64,000 nucleotides of DNA, taken from the NCBI GenBank assembly GCA_017654935.2, contig CM065699.1, forward strand, positions 7,180,847 through 7,244,846, in the 5' to 3' direction. The notes under the pieces were generated by a model, which saw nothing but the letters and a program-made list of their open reading frames with translations, ran no database searches and had not been told where the DNA came from. Shown here one piece after another: positions 34,177-45,667 of the stretch (the stretch's first letter is position 1; each line of letters begins with the position of its first letter). Made by a program: the position numbers and the translations under genes. Source of the DNA: Phymorhynchus buccinoides. Its lineage: Eukaryota; Mollusca; Gastropoda; Neogastropoda; Raphitomidae.

Positions 34177-34411
34177 CCCTTTCACCGCCAATGTCGCATT
34201 TATGCACCACAATGGTTTAACACCTACGTCATTAAATGGCATCAAATCAGGGCTGTTATCCGAAGACCCTATTTTTTTTAATATTGTGAGAAGGATAGGC
34301 ATAATGTTATAAATATCACAGAGGAATCCCCAATTTTGTAGATAATTTTTTTTCTCTACCCAGTTAAGTTTAAAGGTATTTTTGGGCTGAAAAATAGCTG
34401 GCGCGAAAGGG
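34177..34411 (+). mobile_element. TTAA-flanked MITE (piggyBac-type), copy 3
   Basis: 235 bp between TTAA at 34,173-34,176 and TTAA at 34,412-34,415. Ends are CCCTTTCACCGCCAATG and GGCGCGAAAGGG. The best-preserved copy of the family. Confidence 0.86.
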
Positions 34412-34441
34412 TTAATGCCTATAATATTATTATTATTATAT

Positions 34442-34656
34442 CAGGGCTCCAAGGGACCCCCATTTGGGGGTCTATGAAGCACTAAAATTCTCAAGGACCT
34501 AACAGAATGTGCAGGGGGTCCCAGGGATGCACTACAAAAATTCTTTTTAGCATTCACAATGCCACTGGGACCCTCTATCCCGCCTCTAGGACCCTCTCTA
34601 CTGTAAGTGAAGGAGTCCCTGGGACCCCTTGTTTTGCGGGACGATTGGGAGCCCTG
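34442..34656 (+). mobile_element. hAT-type MITE (CAGGGCTCC ends), copy 1
   Basis: 215 bp. Ends are CAGGGCTCCAAGGGACC and ACGATTGGGAGCCCTG. It is flanked by TATAT on both sides (34,437-34,441 and 34,657-34,661). CAGGG termini are hAT-like; the 5-bp duplication fits the hAT branch that makes 5-bp rather than 8-bp duplications. Two further copies lie in the window. Confidence 0.83.
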
Positions 34657-34889
34657 TATATCATTGAAAAGAAAAACGCAGAAGCCCACATCTGTCTCAA
34701 CTGTGGCAGTACCCCTGAGGGCATTTTATACCACCACCGTGAACTGGCGTATCTCGAAAGGGACATCAAGGATTTTGACGGGAAAAACAGGTTTACTATA
34801 CAGAGGGACAGCAGGGCTCGTCACAGGGACAACTGAGCACTTTTCAGGGCAACAGCTCATCTGAGGGGGCAACAGAGTCCTTCTGGTTG

Positions 34890-35115
34890 GGGAAAGGAAA
34901 GACCTTCTTTGGAGAAGAAAATAACGTCTTTGGGGTAGAAAAACCCTGCTTGGGGGAAGAAAATAACCTCATTGGGGTAGAAAAACCCTGCTTGGGGGAA
35001 GAAAATAACCTCATTGGGGTAGAAAAACCCTGCTTGGGGGAAGAAAATAACCTCATTGGGGTAGAAAAATCCTGCTTGGGGGAAGAAAATAACCTCATTG
35101 GGGTAGAAAAGTGTG
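34890..35115 (+). repeat. 42-bp minisatellite
   Basis: Five to six units of 42 bp containing GGGGAAGAAAATAACCTCAT and TGGGGTAGAAAAACCCTG. As 42 is a multiple of three, both strands are open. These frames are by-products. Confidence 0.93.
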
Positions 35116-36165
35116 GGGTAGACAAGGACGACCTTGATCTGCTTTTTGTTTTAACATGTCCATCCTGTGTGCTGTTTAATATTAACGTGTAGTCGTTTGT
35201 TAGTAGTAAGGCGTAGTATCTGCGTGTGTGTTGGAATGGGCGATAGCAGTGTTATCTTGCTTCGGCAAGAGCGTTATTATGTGGGCTACAGAAGAAACTA
35301 AAATGAGCGCGAAATAAATATTCAAAGTTAGCGTCATTTGCCAAAAAATACCAGGTATTTCTTCTAAAACACAAGATTTAGGTATTATACATTGATTTAT
35401 CACAGTTCTTGGATCAATTCATAATTTGGCTTAGTGCACACAAGGTCTGCTGTTTAGACCATGAAAGTGGACACAACTGTAACCCACAAGTAGCTAATTT
35501 TGTTGTCTCCTTAGAACATTTTGCAAAACTTTTTTTTATAAAATGTTGTCTGAATAACTCAATAAGGCAGGCGATTAGCACTTCTTGAGAAACACCAAAA
35601 ATAGTCGTGTGTTACATTGTGTTTTACTACTTGAAATAAACTAGTAAAGTTACTACCCATCAACATGTCCAAAATAAGCTGCCATTTTGAACGAAACATC
35701 AACTCAATTTTTTTTTGTTTTTGTAAATGAAAACTATTTTCTTTGCAGTAAAACAGGTTTCTTTCAAACATTTGATATCTTACACACTTTATGAATTACT
35801 AAGGCCCAGCAACAAGACCCCCTTGAATCCTCTACAGGATCTGGCAAAAATTGTCACAGATGGAGATTGCGACAGCTTTTAATTTGGTAAGCAAGGCTCA
35901 ACGGCTTAACCATCAAAAGGATGATGGTGGTTGTCTACTGCAAGAAGAAGAAGAACGGCACTACACACACTTTCTTTTCCTGAAAAACATTGTTCTGAGT
36001 GTCTGTGTGGGTGGGTGAGCGTGGGTGCATAAGTATTCTTCCTCTTCTTCTACCGCTGAGTATCCACAATCATCAGTTTGATTTTATGATACTATATGAG
36101 GTCGAGGTCCGAAGTCGGGCATCAAAAAGAGACAAAATAAAACAAAAACCTACTCTACGAAGATG
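35116..36165. other. Unassigned AT-rich sequence
   Basis: No gene or element recognised. Confidence 0.5.
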
Positions 36166-36169
36166 ACCC

Positions 36170-36490
36170 AGCCAGTCGGGTCTCACTGATCAAGCCCCTG
36201 ACATGATGCAGAGTCGGCAGGAACACCTAAACTAGAGGGGGGGACGGGGGGACTTTGCATCTTGATGTCCAGAGGACTATAACGAGCCGGCTGAAGAGGC
36301 AGACACAGCCTCCTCAGGTAATGAGTTCCAGTCTTTGATGGTGCGCGGGAAGAAATAACTTCTGTATTCTGTCCGGCACTGGATGGTGGATAGTTGCCGG
36401 CTGTGTCCTCTTCTGAGGCGAGTTGGAGCTGACTTCAGTCTGGTGTTGTCGACTTTGACAATGGCGAATGCCGTTCAAGATCTTATAACT
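36170..36490 (-). pseudogene. LINE ORF2 C-terminal tail
   Basis: The minus-strand frame reads RLRRGHSRQLSTIQC, then SYFFPRTIKDWNSLPEEAV and a stop. The FFPRTI.DWNSLP signature marks the C-terminus of CR1/L2/jockey-like reverse transcriptase proteins. A frameshift lies just upstream (YKILNG continues in another frame). Only the 3' end of the element is present, as is usual after 5' truncation. Confidence 0.75.
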
Positions 36491-36868
36491 TGAAAACTTG
36501 AAAACTTAAACTTTAGTTTCCAAGGATATAGATTTTAGGCAACGCCTATTCTTCCAATCTGTCCTTGATACATATAATACTAACACAGAACACAAACATG
36601 GCAAGGCATACTCAGGGCTCCCCATTTTGTTTGACCATAGAGGGTATTTTCACCCCCAGGAAGCAGCTATAGAGGGTCTCTTCACCCCCAGGGTGAACTT
36701 ATAGAGGGTGAAAAATCAAAACAAAATAAGCATAAAGACATGTGGGTACTGTCAAAAAAATGTAAAGTAAAGTAAAGTAAAGGAAGGAAGGAAGAAAGAA
36801 AGGAAGTTGAGGGCTCCATTGGACTTAGCGAGTAGAGGGGTGGAAGAGGAAGGGTCTTTATCTTCTAA

Positions 36869-37695
36869 CATGGTTCGTGGGGACTTGGAAGAGTGCCAAA
36901 AAAGGACCTTAAAAGGACCAGCAAATTTTTTTAAAGGACCTATTTAAACCTTGTTTGTAGTTGTACTTGCAGACGTGGTGGGCGCAGAGCCAGACGCCGA
37001 CGATTGTGGCTGAGCAGATTCTTTTTTTTTTTTTTTTTTGGCTGAGCAGATTCTTTTGTTGCTACAGTAGTACATCTGCTGCTTGCAAAAAAAGTGGGTC
37101 ACATTGCACCTCGATTCCGCCTTGTGCCTTCTTTCAGCTTTCTTGTGATTTTCAGTCTTTGCGTGTTGTTTCAGCACCGACTCTCCCATTGACAAGATGT
37201 TGATGTTTTTTTCACAATATGCACAACGAACTGCATGTTTGTTGTCCATCACTTTTCAGACCCAGTCCTTATAAATGTCCTCTCAGCCAACGATCATGAA
37301 AACGAACACTTTCCAGGCATTTTTACACTTTTTACTTGAAAACAAGCACTGAAGCAGCCGTGTGGGAAGAATTTCAACATGGCGCATAAGATATCTCGCC
37401 GAATCTCGCGCACGTGACCGGATTTACAGTGACTATTAAAATTAGATCGTCTGCTCGAAAGATACGAAGGCATTCGATTTTTGGCAAATTTTATTTCATT
37501 TAATATATTTTTTTGAGGTACTTAGTTTTGTTTTTTGGCCCGATTAAAGGATTTAAACTGACCGCACCAATTTTAAAAGGACCTTTGACTGATTTGAAAG
37601 GACCTCCTTGCTGATATAAAGGACTTAACAGGCCTTTTGATGACCGATCAATTTCACAGCACTTTAAAGCACCTGAAAGGACCCCACGAACCATG
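36869..37695. mobile_element. Nested hAT-type element with zinc-finger remnant
   Basis: 827 bp inserted inside the outer element. Perfect 14-bp inverted ends are CATGGTTCGTGGGG and CCCCACGAACCATG. TCTAA is duplicated (36,864-36,868 and 37,696-37,700). Multiple AAAGGACC motifs lie just inside both ends in inverted orientation and could be subterminal transposase sites. It carries a BED-like zinc finger fragment on the minus strand but not the rest of a transposase. Confidence 0.9.
36944..37252 (-). pseudogene. BED-type zinc finger fragment of a hAT-like transposase
   Basis: A 102-residue minus-strand frame starts MMDNKHAVRCAYCEKNINIL. The spacing C-x2-C, then HAKTENHKK (H-x5-H) at residues 10-38, fits the N-terminal BED or related zinc finger of hAT-family transposases. 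The rest is basic, then serine/alanine/threonine-rich, with a poly-lysine run from a poly-T homopolymer at 37,021-37,039. The RNase H-fold catalytic domain and the hAT dimerisation domain are absent. It is therefore a deletion derivative that could at best encode a DNA-binding stub. It may use a mutated start or belong to a spliced gene. Confidence 0.65.
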
Positions 37696-37939
37696 TCTAA
37701 CCTAAACAGACAGCAGTGGTACCAGACTCGTAAACTTTGGGCTGACATGCCTAATTGGTCTCATGGGTCTGCAGTAGACCGGCGAATGGGAGATGGGCTC
37801 ACACACTCGGCAGATTTATAGTGCGTCTCAACCCTCGAGTAGTAATTATAGTGCGTCGTTTCACTCCCAGTACGAAGTTTTAATGCGTCTGTCACGCACA
37901 CTTGACGCAGAGACGCACAGAATGGGGAGCCCTGATACT

Positions 37940-38384
37940 ATTACACAAAGGTAGCAAAACAGTTGATATTATGAAACATAGATAGGCTGAAATATGGGTT
38001 GATAAAACTTGCATGTTTTAATACTTGCGCGTACATACAAGCATACAACCATACTTACACACTAGCGCGCATGTATATAAAGGAAACATACATTATAGAA
38101 CGGGGCAAATAAATGCATCATAGGGTATGCAACAAGTAACAGTTTGCATTAAATTATAAAGCATTGTAAGCCTGGTACTAGTGGTAGAATTGTTGTTTCC
38201 ACATGTGATAATTGCTGCCATTTTTAAAGATGATGTTGAAAAAGATATTAAAATCGAAAATTTGTGCTCTCAAACACAAAGGGGATGTTAAGTGAATTAT
38301 TGACCAAGACACTTTATGAATTAGAACACAATATGGCCTTATAGATATCATACAAATGTGTTTGAAATAGGACACCCCTTCCAA
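37940..38384. other. Unassigned sequence
   Basis: AT-rich; no gene or element recognised. Confidence 0.45.
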
Positions 38385-38399
38385 TATGGAAGGAGGAGG

Positions 38400-38890
38400 A
38401 GTTGGAAAGAGGAAGGCAGGAAAACATCATTGTCTTAGACTTTTCAAAGGCCTTTGACAAAGTAAATCATTGCCTCCTGGTCCACAAAATAAAGAGTTAT
38501 GGCATCACCGGCAAGATCAACAGCTGTCAGGTCAGGTCAGATCTTCAGGGCAGCCAGGCCTTGCGGCCTCTTGATGTGCCCTATCTTTTGATTGATTGTT
38601 ATTCAACTTATTGTGGCTTTGTTCATTAAAGCTGGATCAATGCCTTCCCCACTGACCGCACACAGTCTGTTGTGGTTGACGGAGAAAGATCAGCTTCAAT
38701 CCCTGTTCATTCAGGAGTTCCCCAAGTACGACTAAATTACTAAATCAGTAAATGTCAGAAAGTACTCTTTCGTCTGCCGCAGTGTGGACATTTGGAACGG
38801 CTTGCCACCATACGTAGTGAATGCCCCCTCAGTTAAATCATTTGAGGCACGATTGGACAAACTATGGCGCAACGAGACTTTCAAACATAA
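38400..38890 (+). pseudogene. LINE reverse transcriptase fragment with internal deletion and insertion
   Basis: Plus-strand translation gives IIVLDFSKAFDKVNHCLLV, a reverse transcriptase block with the conserved first catalytic Asp. After an inserted segment it continues with RTQSVVVDGERSASIP and SGVPQ. It then jumps directly to the C-terminal tail (YSFVCRSVDIWNGLPPYVV, then FEARLDKLW). The F/YADD block and thumb region are missing, so the copy is deleted internally. It resembles jockey/CR1-type elements. Confidence 0.82.
38526..38631 (+). mobile_element. Short insertion inside the LINE fragment
   Basis: About 105 bp starting TCAGGTCAGGTCAG and ending TTCATTAA. It splits the reverse transcriptase frame between codons for Ser and Trp and is flanked by AGCTG on both sides. 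Removing it restores continuous LINE coding, so it landed after the LINE. Probably a small SINE or truncated LINE end with a TCAGG-repeat terminus. Confidence 0.65.
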
Positions 38891-39626
38891 TACAGAAGAT
38901 CACCCAGCAACGCGAGTTTTCAATTAACTGGGAGCCGACGTCAGAGGCCGAGGAAGGCCTATTGTCGGAAGAATTCCTGATGGCTTCTGCTGGTCTATCT
39001 CTGGCGAACGACCTGTTTAGACGCATGTCATATAATAATGACAATTGCTTCAAACTTCCAAGACATTAAAGTTGGTGAATTTCTGGGCGACAATATACGT
39101 ACTAACAAGGCAGCGTGACTTCATGCCATAGGGGACGGATATTATTATGGGTGGTCAAAATTTTTGAGTCAGTTTTTGAAACAGAAACTAACAAAAAATT
39201 AACTTATATTCATGTGTAATCACCATTACAGTACGGTGATGGGCAGGACAAATTATTTGCGGTAACCTTCTTTGCTACACAACACTGCTTGTATTCTTAC
39301 CTTACACAAAAGTAAATTAACCTAAAAACAGAAACTAAAATGAGTTCTCGCCGTCTCAGGCCTGCAATGAATACATTTTTCTTAACCAAGACGCATGCGT
39401 CATTGATGCTGCTTCCGTCAAAGCTTCTGGTCGTACACCAAAAAAGGAAAGGAAAACTTTAGACACTAGGGGAAAGTTTACTAGATGTCGCTTTTCGCTC
39501 GAATAACTGTTACGCCAAAAGGGGTCTAAGAAACGACTTGACAAAGCGCATTCATCTCTACTGCGCGAATTCCTACTGCGGGAATCCGACTGCGCGAATT
39601 CCGACTGCACGAATTCCGACTGAGCG

Positions 39627-39734
<108 letters not shown>

Positions 39735-39779
39735 CCCCACCCCACGCCATTGTTTGTGATTGTCTGACTGTCTGTCTGT

Positions 39780-39780
<1 letters not shown>

Positions 39781-39863
<83 letters not shown>

Positions 39864-39868
39864 AGAGA
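39781..39868. repeat. (GA)n microsatellite
   Basis: About 44 GA units with one AA interruption near 39,860; complementary to 39,631-39,732. Confidence 0.97.
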
Positions 39869-39909
39869 GAACACTGGACCTTTTATTGTCATTACCACAC
39901 GGGTCTGAT

Positions 39910-41085
39910 GACAAGGGGGGGGGGGGGGGAGTACTTGCATATTTTCAATGAAATAACAGTATTCAACAACATAAACAAAAGTAAAATAAACAAATGAAAC
40001 AAAAGAAATGAAAACTGAAAGAAAACATTCATGGTTACCGACCATCCAATATATAATCAACATGTAAAATTATCAAGAACAACATAGATTGTTTTCAGCC
40101 ATTTATCTATACATTTGTCAGGGGTTGTTTTTGTTGTGTTAGTTAGCCTGATTTTTTTTAGCTTTTGCTATAAAAGTAGCCACTGATTGAATAATTTCTT
40201 CATTATCAGATTTTAGCAGAGAAGTAACATCATCCCTTTTGGCTGCTGCTGAGCTGGAAAAGAAGGATTTCTTTCTTAGTTCTTCGTAAGCTGAACAATG
40301 AAATAAAAAATGTTTTTCGTCATCAATACTAGATCTACATAAAGGGCATAGTGAATCTGTACACGTATCATTTTGGAACCATCTTTTATTGGCAATGAAA
40401 CCTAATGTACGCAACCTGAATCTAGTATAATTAATCCTGTACCATTTGTCTGTAATTACGTTAAGGTACCTTTCTGACTGAAAAACAGTTTTCAATGAGA
40501 AAAACCAGCAGTATTGATCATTATTCAGTCAGTTTCCATATCCCAATGCCAGTTTTGCTTAAAGGAACAAATTAATCTGTCTTTGAATTCAGCAATGAAC
40601 TCACGGTTGCTCGTTTCCAACTTCCTGAGAAATCCAGACTATGCCAAAGCCATGTTCTGATAAAACGTTTTTGACCCCGAAAGCCCAGTTTTCTTTGTTT
40701 AAATCTAGTTGTAAGAGCATCATGTTGTAAGCTTGTCTACATATACGTGAATGTGATAGTTGTAATAATTATAACCAGTATTAAATACTTTTTGCAAACG
40801 TCTTGATATACAATGGGTATCTGCCCAGTTCCTCGTACAAAACAGTATTTGATGAATGAATAGGTACTTTTAAGAATCGTTTTATGGCATAAGTATGTAT
40901 CTTTTCTATTTGTAGATTAATACTTAAACCCCATATCTCAGCAGCGTAAGTAAGTAGTGGCATAATCTGAATATACAGCTTCCAAAACAAATAAGGATCA
41001 ATGCAATTAAGTTTTCTTAATGACTTTTAAATTTCTATAACACCCCTTTTACTTTTTATACAAGTTTCTTCCCATGCATATCTAA
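39910..41085 (-). pseudogene. LINE 3' half: RT C-terminus and zinc knuckle
   Basis: Minus strand. Segment 40,781-40,990 reads YAAEIWGLSINLQIEKIHTY, then GRYPLYI, the region following the reverse transcriptase. Segment 40,139-40,495 contains LCPLCRSSIDDEKHFLFHC (C-x2-C...H-x4-C zinc-binding motif) and SAYEELR, then a stop at 40,139. Frames between the two are broken. The 3' UTR runs to about 39,930, where a G run begins. It is 5' truncated by a (GA)n tract at 41,137. A different LINE clade from the one at 42.6 kb. Confidence 0.82.
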
Positions 41086-41134
41086 GACTTAATTTAGTTG
41101 AGAATATCGTACTTGTAACAGTTTACAACAGCTA

Positions 41135-41320
<186 letters not shown>

Positions 41321-41589
41321 GGTGAAGAGAGAGGGGAAGATAGACACGTACACACACATTCAACAAATTCGCGCAGTAGGAACAACACCGACAAAACGTT
41401 TTTTGAAAAAATATTGTGACAAGCTCTTGTCTGATTGGTGATATTCTTTTGTTTTTAACCAAGCTTTAATGGGCCAATCAACAACAAGAAATATATTAAC
41501 CCGCATAAGTCACGTGATAGCTCCCGGATAGCTCCCGGATAGTTCGCCGCGTGCTCGGCGTGTGGAAGAACAAAACGTTACGCAAACTA

Positions 41590-41725
41590 TCGATAAACGA
41601 AGGTGTTTCTTAGGACCGTTTATGCCGAGGGGGTCGTTTCACAAGAGGGAACGCTTGTATCCGTTCGCACAATTCGGCAAAAACGGTCCTAAGAAACACC
41701 TTCGTTTGCCGATCGTTCGCGAACG
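41590..41725. repeat. Short hairpin of family E ends
   Basis: CGAAGGTGTTTCTTAGGACC, then about 70 bp later GGTCCTAAGAAACACCTTCG: a perfect 20-bp inverted pair. Between them lies the element start TTTCACAAGAGGGAACGC. Two family E termini lie head to head. Confidence 0.75.
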
Positions 41726-42090
41726 TCAGTTAGCCCTCATGCGCGAGGGGTAGATAGCGGCAAACTATTAGTTGAATCATGGGAAACGTACAGTCTCTTT
41801 TTTCTACTTCCGGTGTTTTGGGTTTTTTGTGAGAACGTGGATTTTTTGGTGGTGACCCGCTTTATGGGCACTGGCTGGCCAGGTCATCCACGCTAAATTA
41901 GCTTATCTATTTATTTTTAAGTGCTCTCCCCAAGTCTTTTCGTTAATGTGGCCATTTCGACTAATCATCAGAATCAGAATTAGAATACATGTACTACTTT
42001 TTATTTTTCACTGGGCGCAACTGCAGAGCAGCAGTGAACTGGTCGATCTCGATCACCATCTAACATGGCCCAAGGTTTGGAGGCAATAGG
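41726..42090. other. Unassigned sequence
   Basis: No gene or element recognised between the family E hairpin and the poly-G tract. Confidence 0.45.
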
Positions 42091-42290
<200 letters not shown>

Positions 42291-42644
42291 ACTTTAGAGG
42301 GAGAAATTAAGAGAGCTGTAGTAGTTTTAACTGAATTTCCCCAAAATATATGACTTAGACTATTACCATCTATCATAACTATAATCGCCTTGTCTAGTGT
42401 ATGTAGTGTGTGTGTGTGTGTGTGTGCGTGTGCGCGCGTCTGTCTGTCTGTCCAGGCGAGTGTGCTCAAACCGTTGGCCATAGACCCCTATAACCACATA
42501 TATTCTTGATCAGCATATCACAACCTATTCAGATATTGAATTTTGAACTGCCAGAGCAAACCTCCGCCAAGAAAGACTCACAAAGCCGAAATTTCATTCT
42601 TTGCGCTATATATTTCATGTCGAACTGTATCTTATGAACCGCTC

Positions 42645-44000
42645 AAAGTGCCGCTCCTGCGAGACACAGCTCCTTGAATTCAACAAAGAAGTCTCCACAG
42701 CCATGGAGAGCGGCACTGCGACTGACTTAATCATTATGGACTTTGAGAAGGTGTTCGACAAGGTGAATCACAGCTTGCTACTCCACAAGCTAGACCACTA
42801 CGGGGTCAGAGGAAATGTCAACAGCTGGATTGCAAGCTTCCTCAGGGACCAAAAGCAAGCCATGGTGGTTGACGGCGCTCAGTCTGGCTATGTGGAGGTG
42901 AAGTCCAGTGTGCCCCAGGGGACAGTCCTACCAGGTTGATAGGTTCTACTTTCGGTTTCTTGCATAAAGATTACTCCCTTTTGTTGTTCCAATAATGCCT
43001 GGCACAAGCCCCTGGACAACATGGCTATGAGCTGAATAAATACGACTCCCTCCTATTCCTGCCTTAATTAGTTTATTGAATGTATGCGATTTGAGAGCTT
43101 GTTTACAAGGACCATGCCTCTTTCTGACCTACATCAACGACCTCCCCTCCAGAATCTCTTCTCCTTCCCGCCTGTTTGCTGATGACACAGCTCTATGCCG
43201 CTTCATTACCTGTGAAGACGACCCGGTCAAACTCCAAGAGGACCTCAGGAAGTTGGAAGACTGGGAAAGAGAATGGGACATGGCGTTCCATCCCGCCAAG
43301 TGCAGCCAGCTTCCTTTGACAAGAAGCAAGAAGCCGCTGGATGCCTCCACCAGCTACAGTCTCCACAACCACACCCTTGAAAGAGTGCCCTGAACAAAAT
43401 ACCTCGTTGTCACACTGCAATCCGATCTTTCATGGGGAGCCCACATCACAGCCACCTGCGCCAAAGCCAACAGAGCTCAAGGCTTCTTAAGAAGAAACCT
43501 GAAGGTGTGTTCAACGGCTACCAAGGAGTTAGCCTACAAAGCCATGGTAAGGCCCATTCTTGAATATGCAAGCGCAGTATAGAACCCACACCGACAGGCA
43601 GATCTCTGACCTAGAGAAGGTCCAACGCAGGGCGGCAAGATACGTGCTAAACAGACACAGAAATACATCCAGTGTCAGCACCATGCTCCACCAGCTACAA
43701 TGGCCATCTCTGGCTGAGCCCCTCCGTGCTTCCAGCTATCCATGATCTACAAGATCACAAATGGACTGGCCTGTGTGAAATGCAGTGCCCTCAAACCCAT
43801 GCCCCCCAGCAGCAGAAGACAAAACCACAACAAGCAGTTCCAAAGAATCCCAGCCAGAACCGACTACCACAACAACACTTCCTTTCCCCGAACCATCCAC
43901 AACTGGAACTCCCTACCATCAGAAACAGTCCAGTCCCCCACGCTCAGCTCCTTCATCTCCTTCATTTCAAGCTCCCTGACTAAAAACACTACTACCCCTC
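42645..44000 (+). pseudogene. LINE ORF2 (reverse transcriptase), decayed
   Basis: Plus-strand blocks in order: LLEFNKEVSTAMESG and LIIMDFEKVFDKVNHSLLL (first catalytic Asp block), VKSSVPQGTVLPG, then after a 171-bp insertion LFLTYINDLPSRISS and RLFADDTALCR (F/YADD catalytic box). A stop near 43,391 is followed by the thumb region (ANRAQGFLRRNLKVC, MVRPILEYASAV). The C-terminal tail is LEKVQRRAARYVLNR and NWNSLPSETVQS. At least two stops and two frameshifts disable it. It ends near a poly-C run at 44,009. Jockey/CR1-like by overall layout. Confidence 0.9.
42936..43107 (+). mobile_element. 171-bp insertion inside the LINE
   Basis: It interrupts the reverse transcriptase between the SVPQG and INDLP blocks. 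Short AGG-containing repeats occur at both borders (CCAGG and CAAGG). The inserted sequence is not recognised. Confidence 0.6.
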
Positions 44001-44044
44001 TCCCCCCCCCCCCCCCCCCCCCCGAACCAGTGAACAGAATGGCT

Positions 44045-44418
44045 TTAAATTTTGTGTGGTGGTGTGTCACAGTGCAGGAATGGTTCCGTAAAAAAACACC
44101 TATAAACGTGCTGACCTTGACCTTGAAGTTTGACCTTGAAGCCCAAAATTTCTTCTTGGGGACATATATTTCATATCGTTGGACTTACAATGTTCAAACT
44201 TGAACTTCTCTTTTTAGTCCCCGGGCCAAAGGTTCGGGGAGCTATTGTTTTTGTCTGGTCCGTCCGTCCGATGTCCATCCATCCGGCGGCGTGCCTCCAT
44301 CTGTCCGGCTATTCGTCCGTTTTTCTCAAAAACTATTCAGTCTATCATCATCAAATTTGGTATACTAGTTTGCCAAGATGCAAGCTATCCACTGATGTAT
44401 TTAGTTTAGAATTAATTG
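44045..44418. other. Unassigned sequence with TTTGACCTTGA motif
   Basis: It contains TTGACCTTGAAG repeats (44,115-44,145) and TCCGTCCGTCC. Similar ACCTTGACC text recurs at 45,488-45,520 and, inverted, in the array at 49.4-50.7 kb. A related ancient repeat is likely. No gene. Confidence 0.45.
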
Positions 44419-44905
44419 CAGCCAATGGGGGGTTATGCATAAATATACAAGTATGTTCGTCAGTGTGTATTTTTCGTGAATTAAAGGTGTTTTGGGGGTG
44501 GAAAGTGATGAGGGGAGTATATGGAGTGGATTGAACATGCTTAGATGCGCTTGCAGCCAATGGGGGGTTATGCATAAGTATGCAAGTATGTTCGTCAGTG
44601 TGCATATTTCGTGAATTATAAGTGTTTTGGGGGTGGAAAGTGGTGAAGGGGGTATATAGGGTGGATTGGACATGTTTAGAAGCGTTTGCACCCAATGGGG
44701 GGTTATGCATAAGCATGCAAGTATGTTCGTCAGTGTGTATATTTCGTGAATTATCACTATTGGGGGTTAGGGTTAGGGTTAGGGAGGTATAGAGGGTGGT
44801 TTCCACATGTTTACAACCTTTTTCATTCAATTGGGGGGTTATGCAAAAGTATGCATATGCGTTCATCAGTGTGCATTTTTGCACCGATTGTCTCAACAGT
44901 CGGTG
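44419..44905 (+). repeat. 135-bp tandem array
   Basis: Four units with about 135-bp spacing share CAATGGGGGGTTATGCATAA, TATGTTCGTCAGTGTG and TTTCGTGAATTA. In the last unit GGGTTAGGGTTAGGG (44,766-44,785) replaces part of the body. The minus-strand open frame through it is a by-product. Confidence 0.88.
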
Positions 44906-45091
44906 TGATGAATGAGCACACACTGATGGTCCTTCATATGAAATTTGAGCACAATTGGTTAAGTATAAAGGGGTTAGCGACAGGGTTGAACCCTACACAA
45001 ACCCCAAAAGGGGGGGGGGGGGGTTAGAACGTCTCCCTGATTCACCTCCGTGACCCCTTGTATTGTACCAAGCCCTTGGTTTGGTTCTACC

Positions 45092-45122
<31 letters not shown>

Positions 45123-45667
45123 ACCTCACCCCCAACCAACCAACCCCCATCTAGCCTCCTCCATCCCTTCCGTCACTATTCCCATCACGACCTACCCCCT
45201 TATTTCATGCAGCTGGTGATCAGATATAGTCAAGCCATAACAATACTTTCTCTGTCCTTTCTTTTTTTGTCGTTACAATTTGATGCGTTTTTATGTATGT
45301 GTACAGCCGACACTTTCCGATTTCTGAGTAGGTCGACGATGCTGCGAGGGGACTTTGCAGCCGCTCGGAGTTGCACTTGTTTTTGCTGTGGCTGTTGTTT
45401 TGACACCATTGGGTTTACACCCACAAAACCATATATATTCTTGATCACCATGATCTAAGGAATGCAGTTGGAGACATTTAAAAGCCATTTGACCTTGACC
45501 TTTACATTTGACCGTGAAGCTTTACATGATGACAGTCTGTCCAGATAAAAGTGCCCATAATTTCAAAACCATTGGCGTTAGACCCATATAACCATATACA
45601 ACAATGTTCATTATGAATGAAGGTGAGTTCAACGTCCTATTAGCACATAGCTCTTCATTACACAAAT
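44906..45667. other. Unassigned, with poly-G and poly-C runs
   Basis: Poly-G at 45,010-45,024 and a 29-bp poly-C at 45,094-45,122. No gene recognised. Confidence 0.45.

Larger units (their letters stand above)
36613..37934. mobile_element. hAT-type element (outer), hosting a nested element
   Basis: Ends are CAGGGCTCCCCATTTTG and AATGGGGAGCCCTG, flanked by ATACT on both sides (36,608-36,612 and 37,935-37,939). The termini resemble those of the 215-bp hAT MITEs, but the body differs (TATAGAGGGT and CACCCCCAGG motifs). Without the nested insert it is about 490 bp, with no coding capacity of its own. Confidence 0.87.

Noticed and set aside
34844..35192. Frames with GEENNLIGVEKPCL repeats
   Set aside because: 42-bp tandem repeat open on both strands; no other coding evidence.
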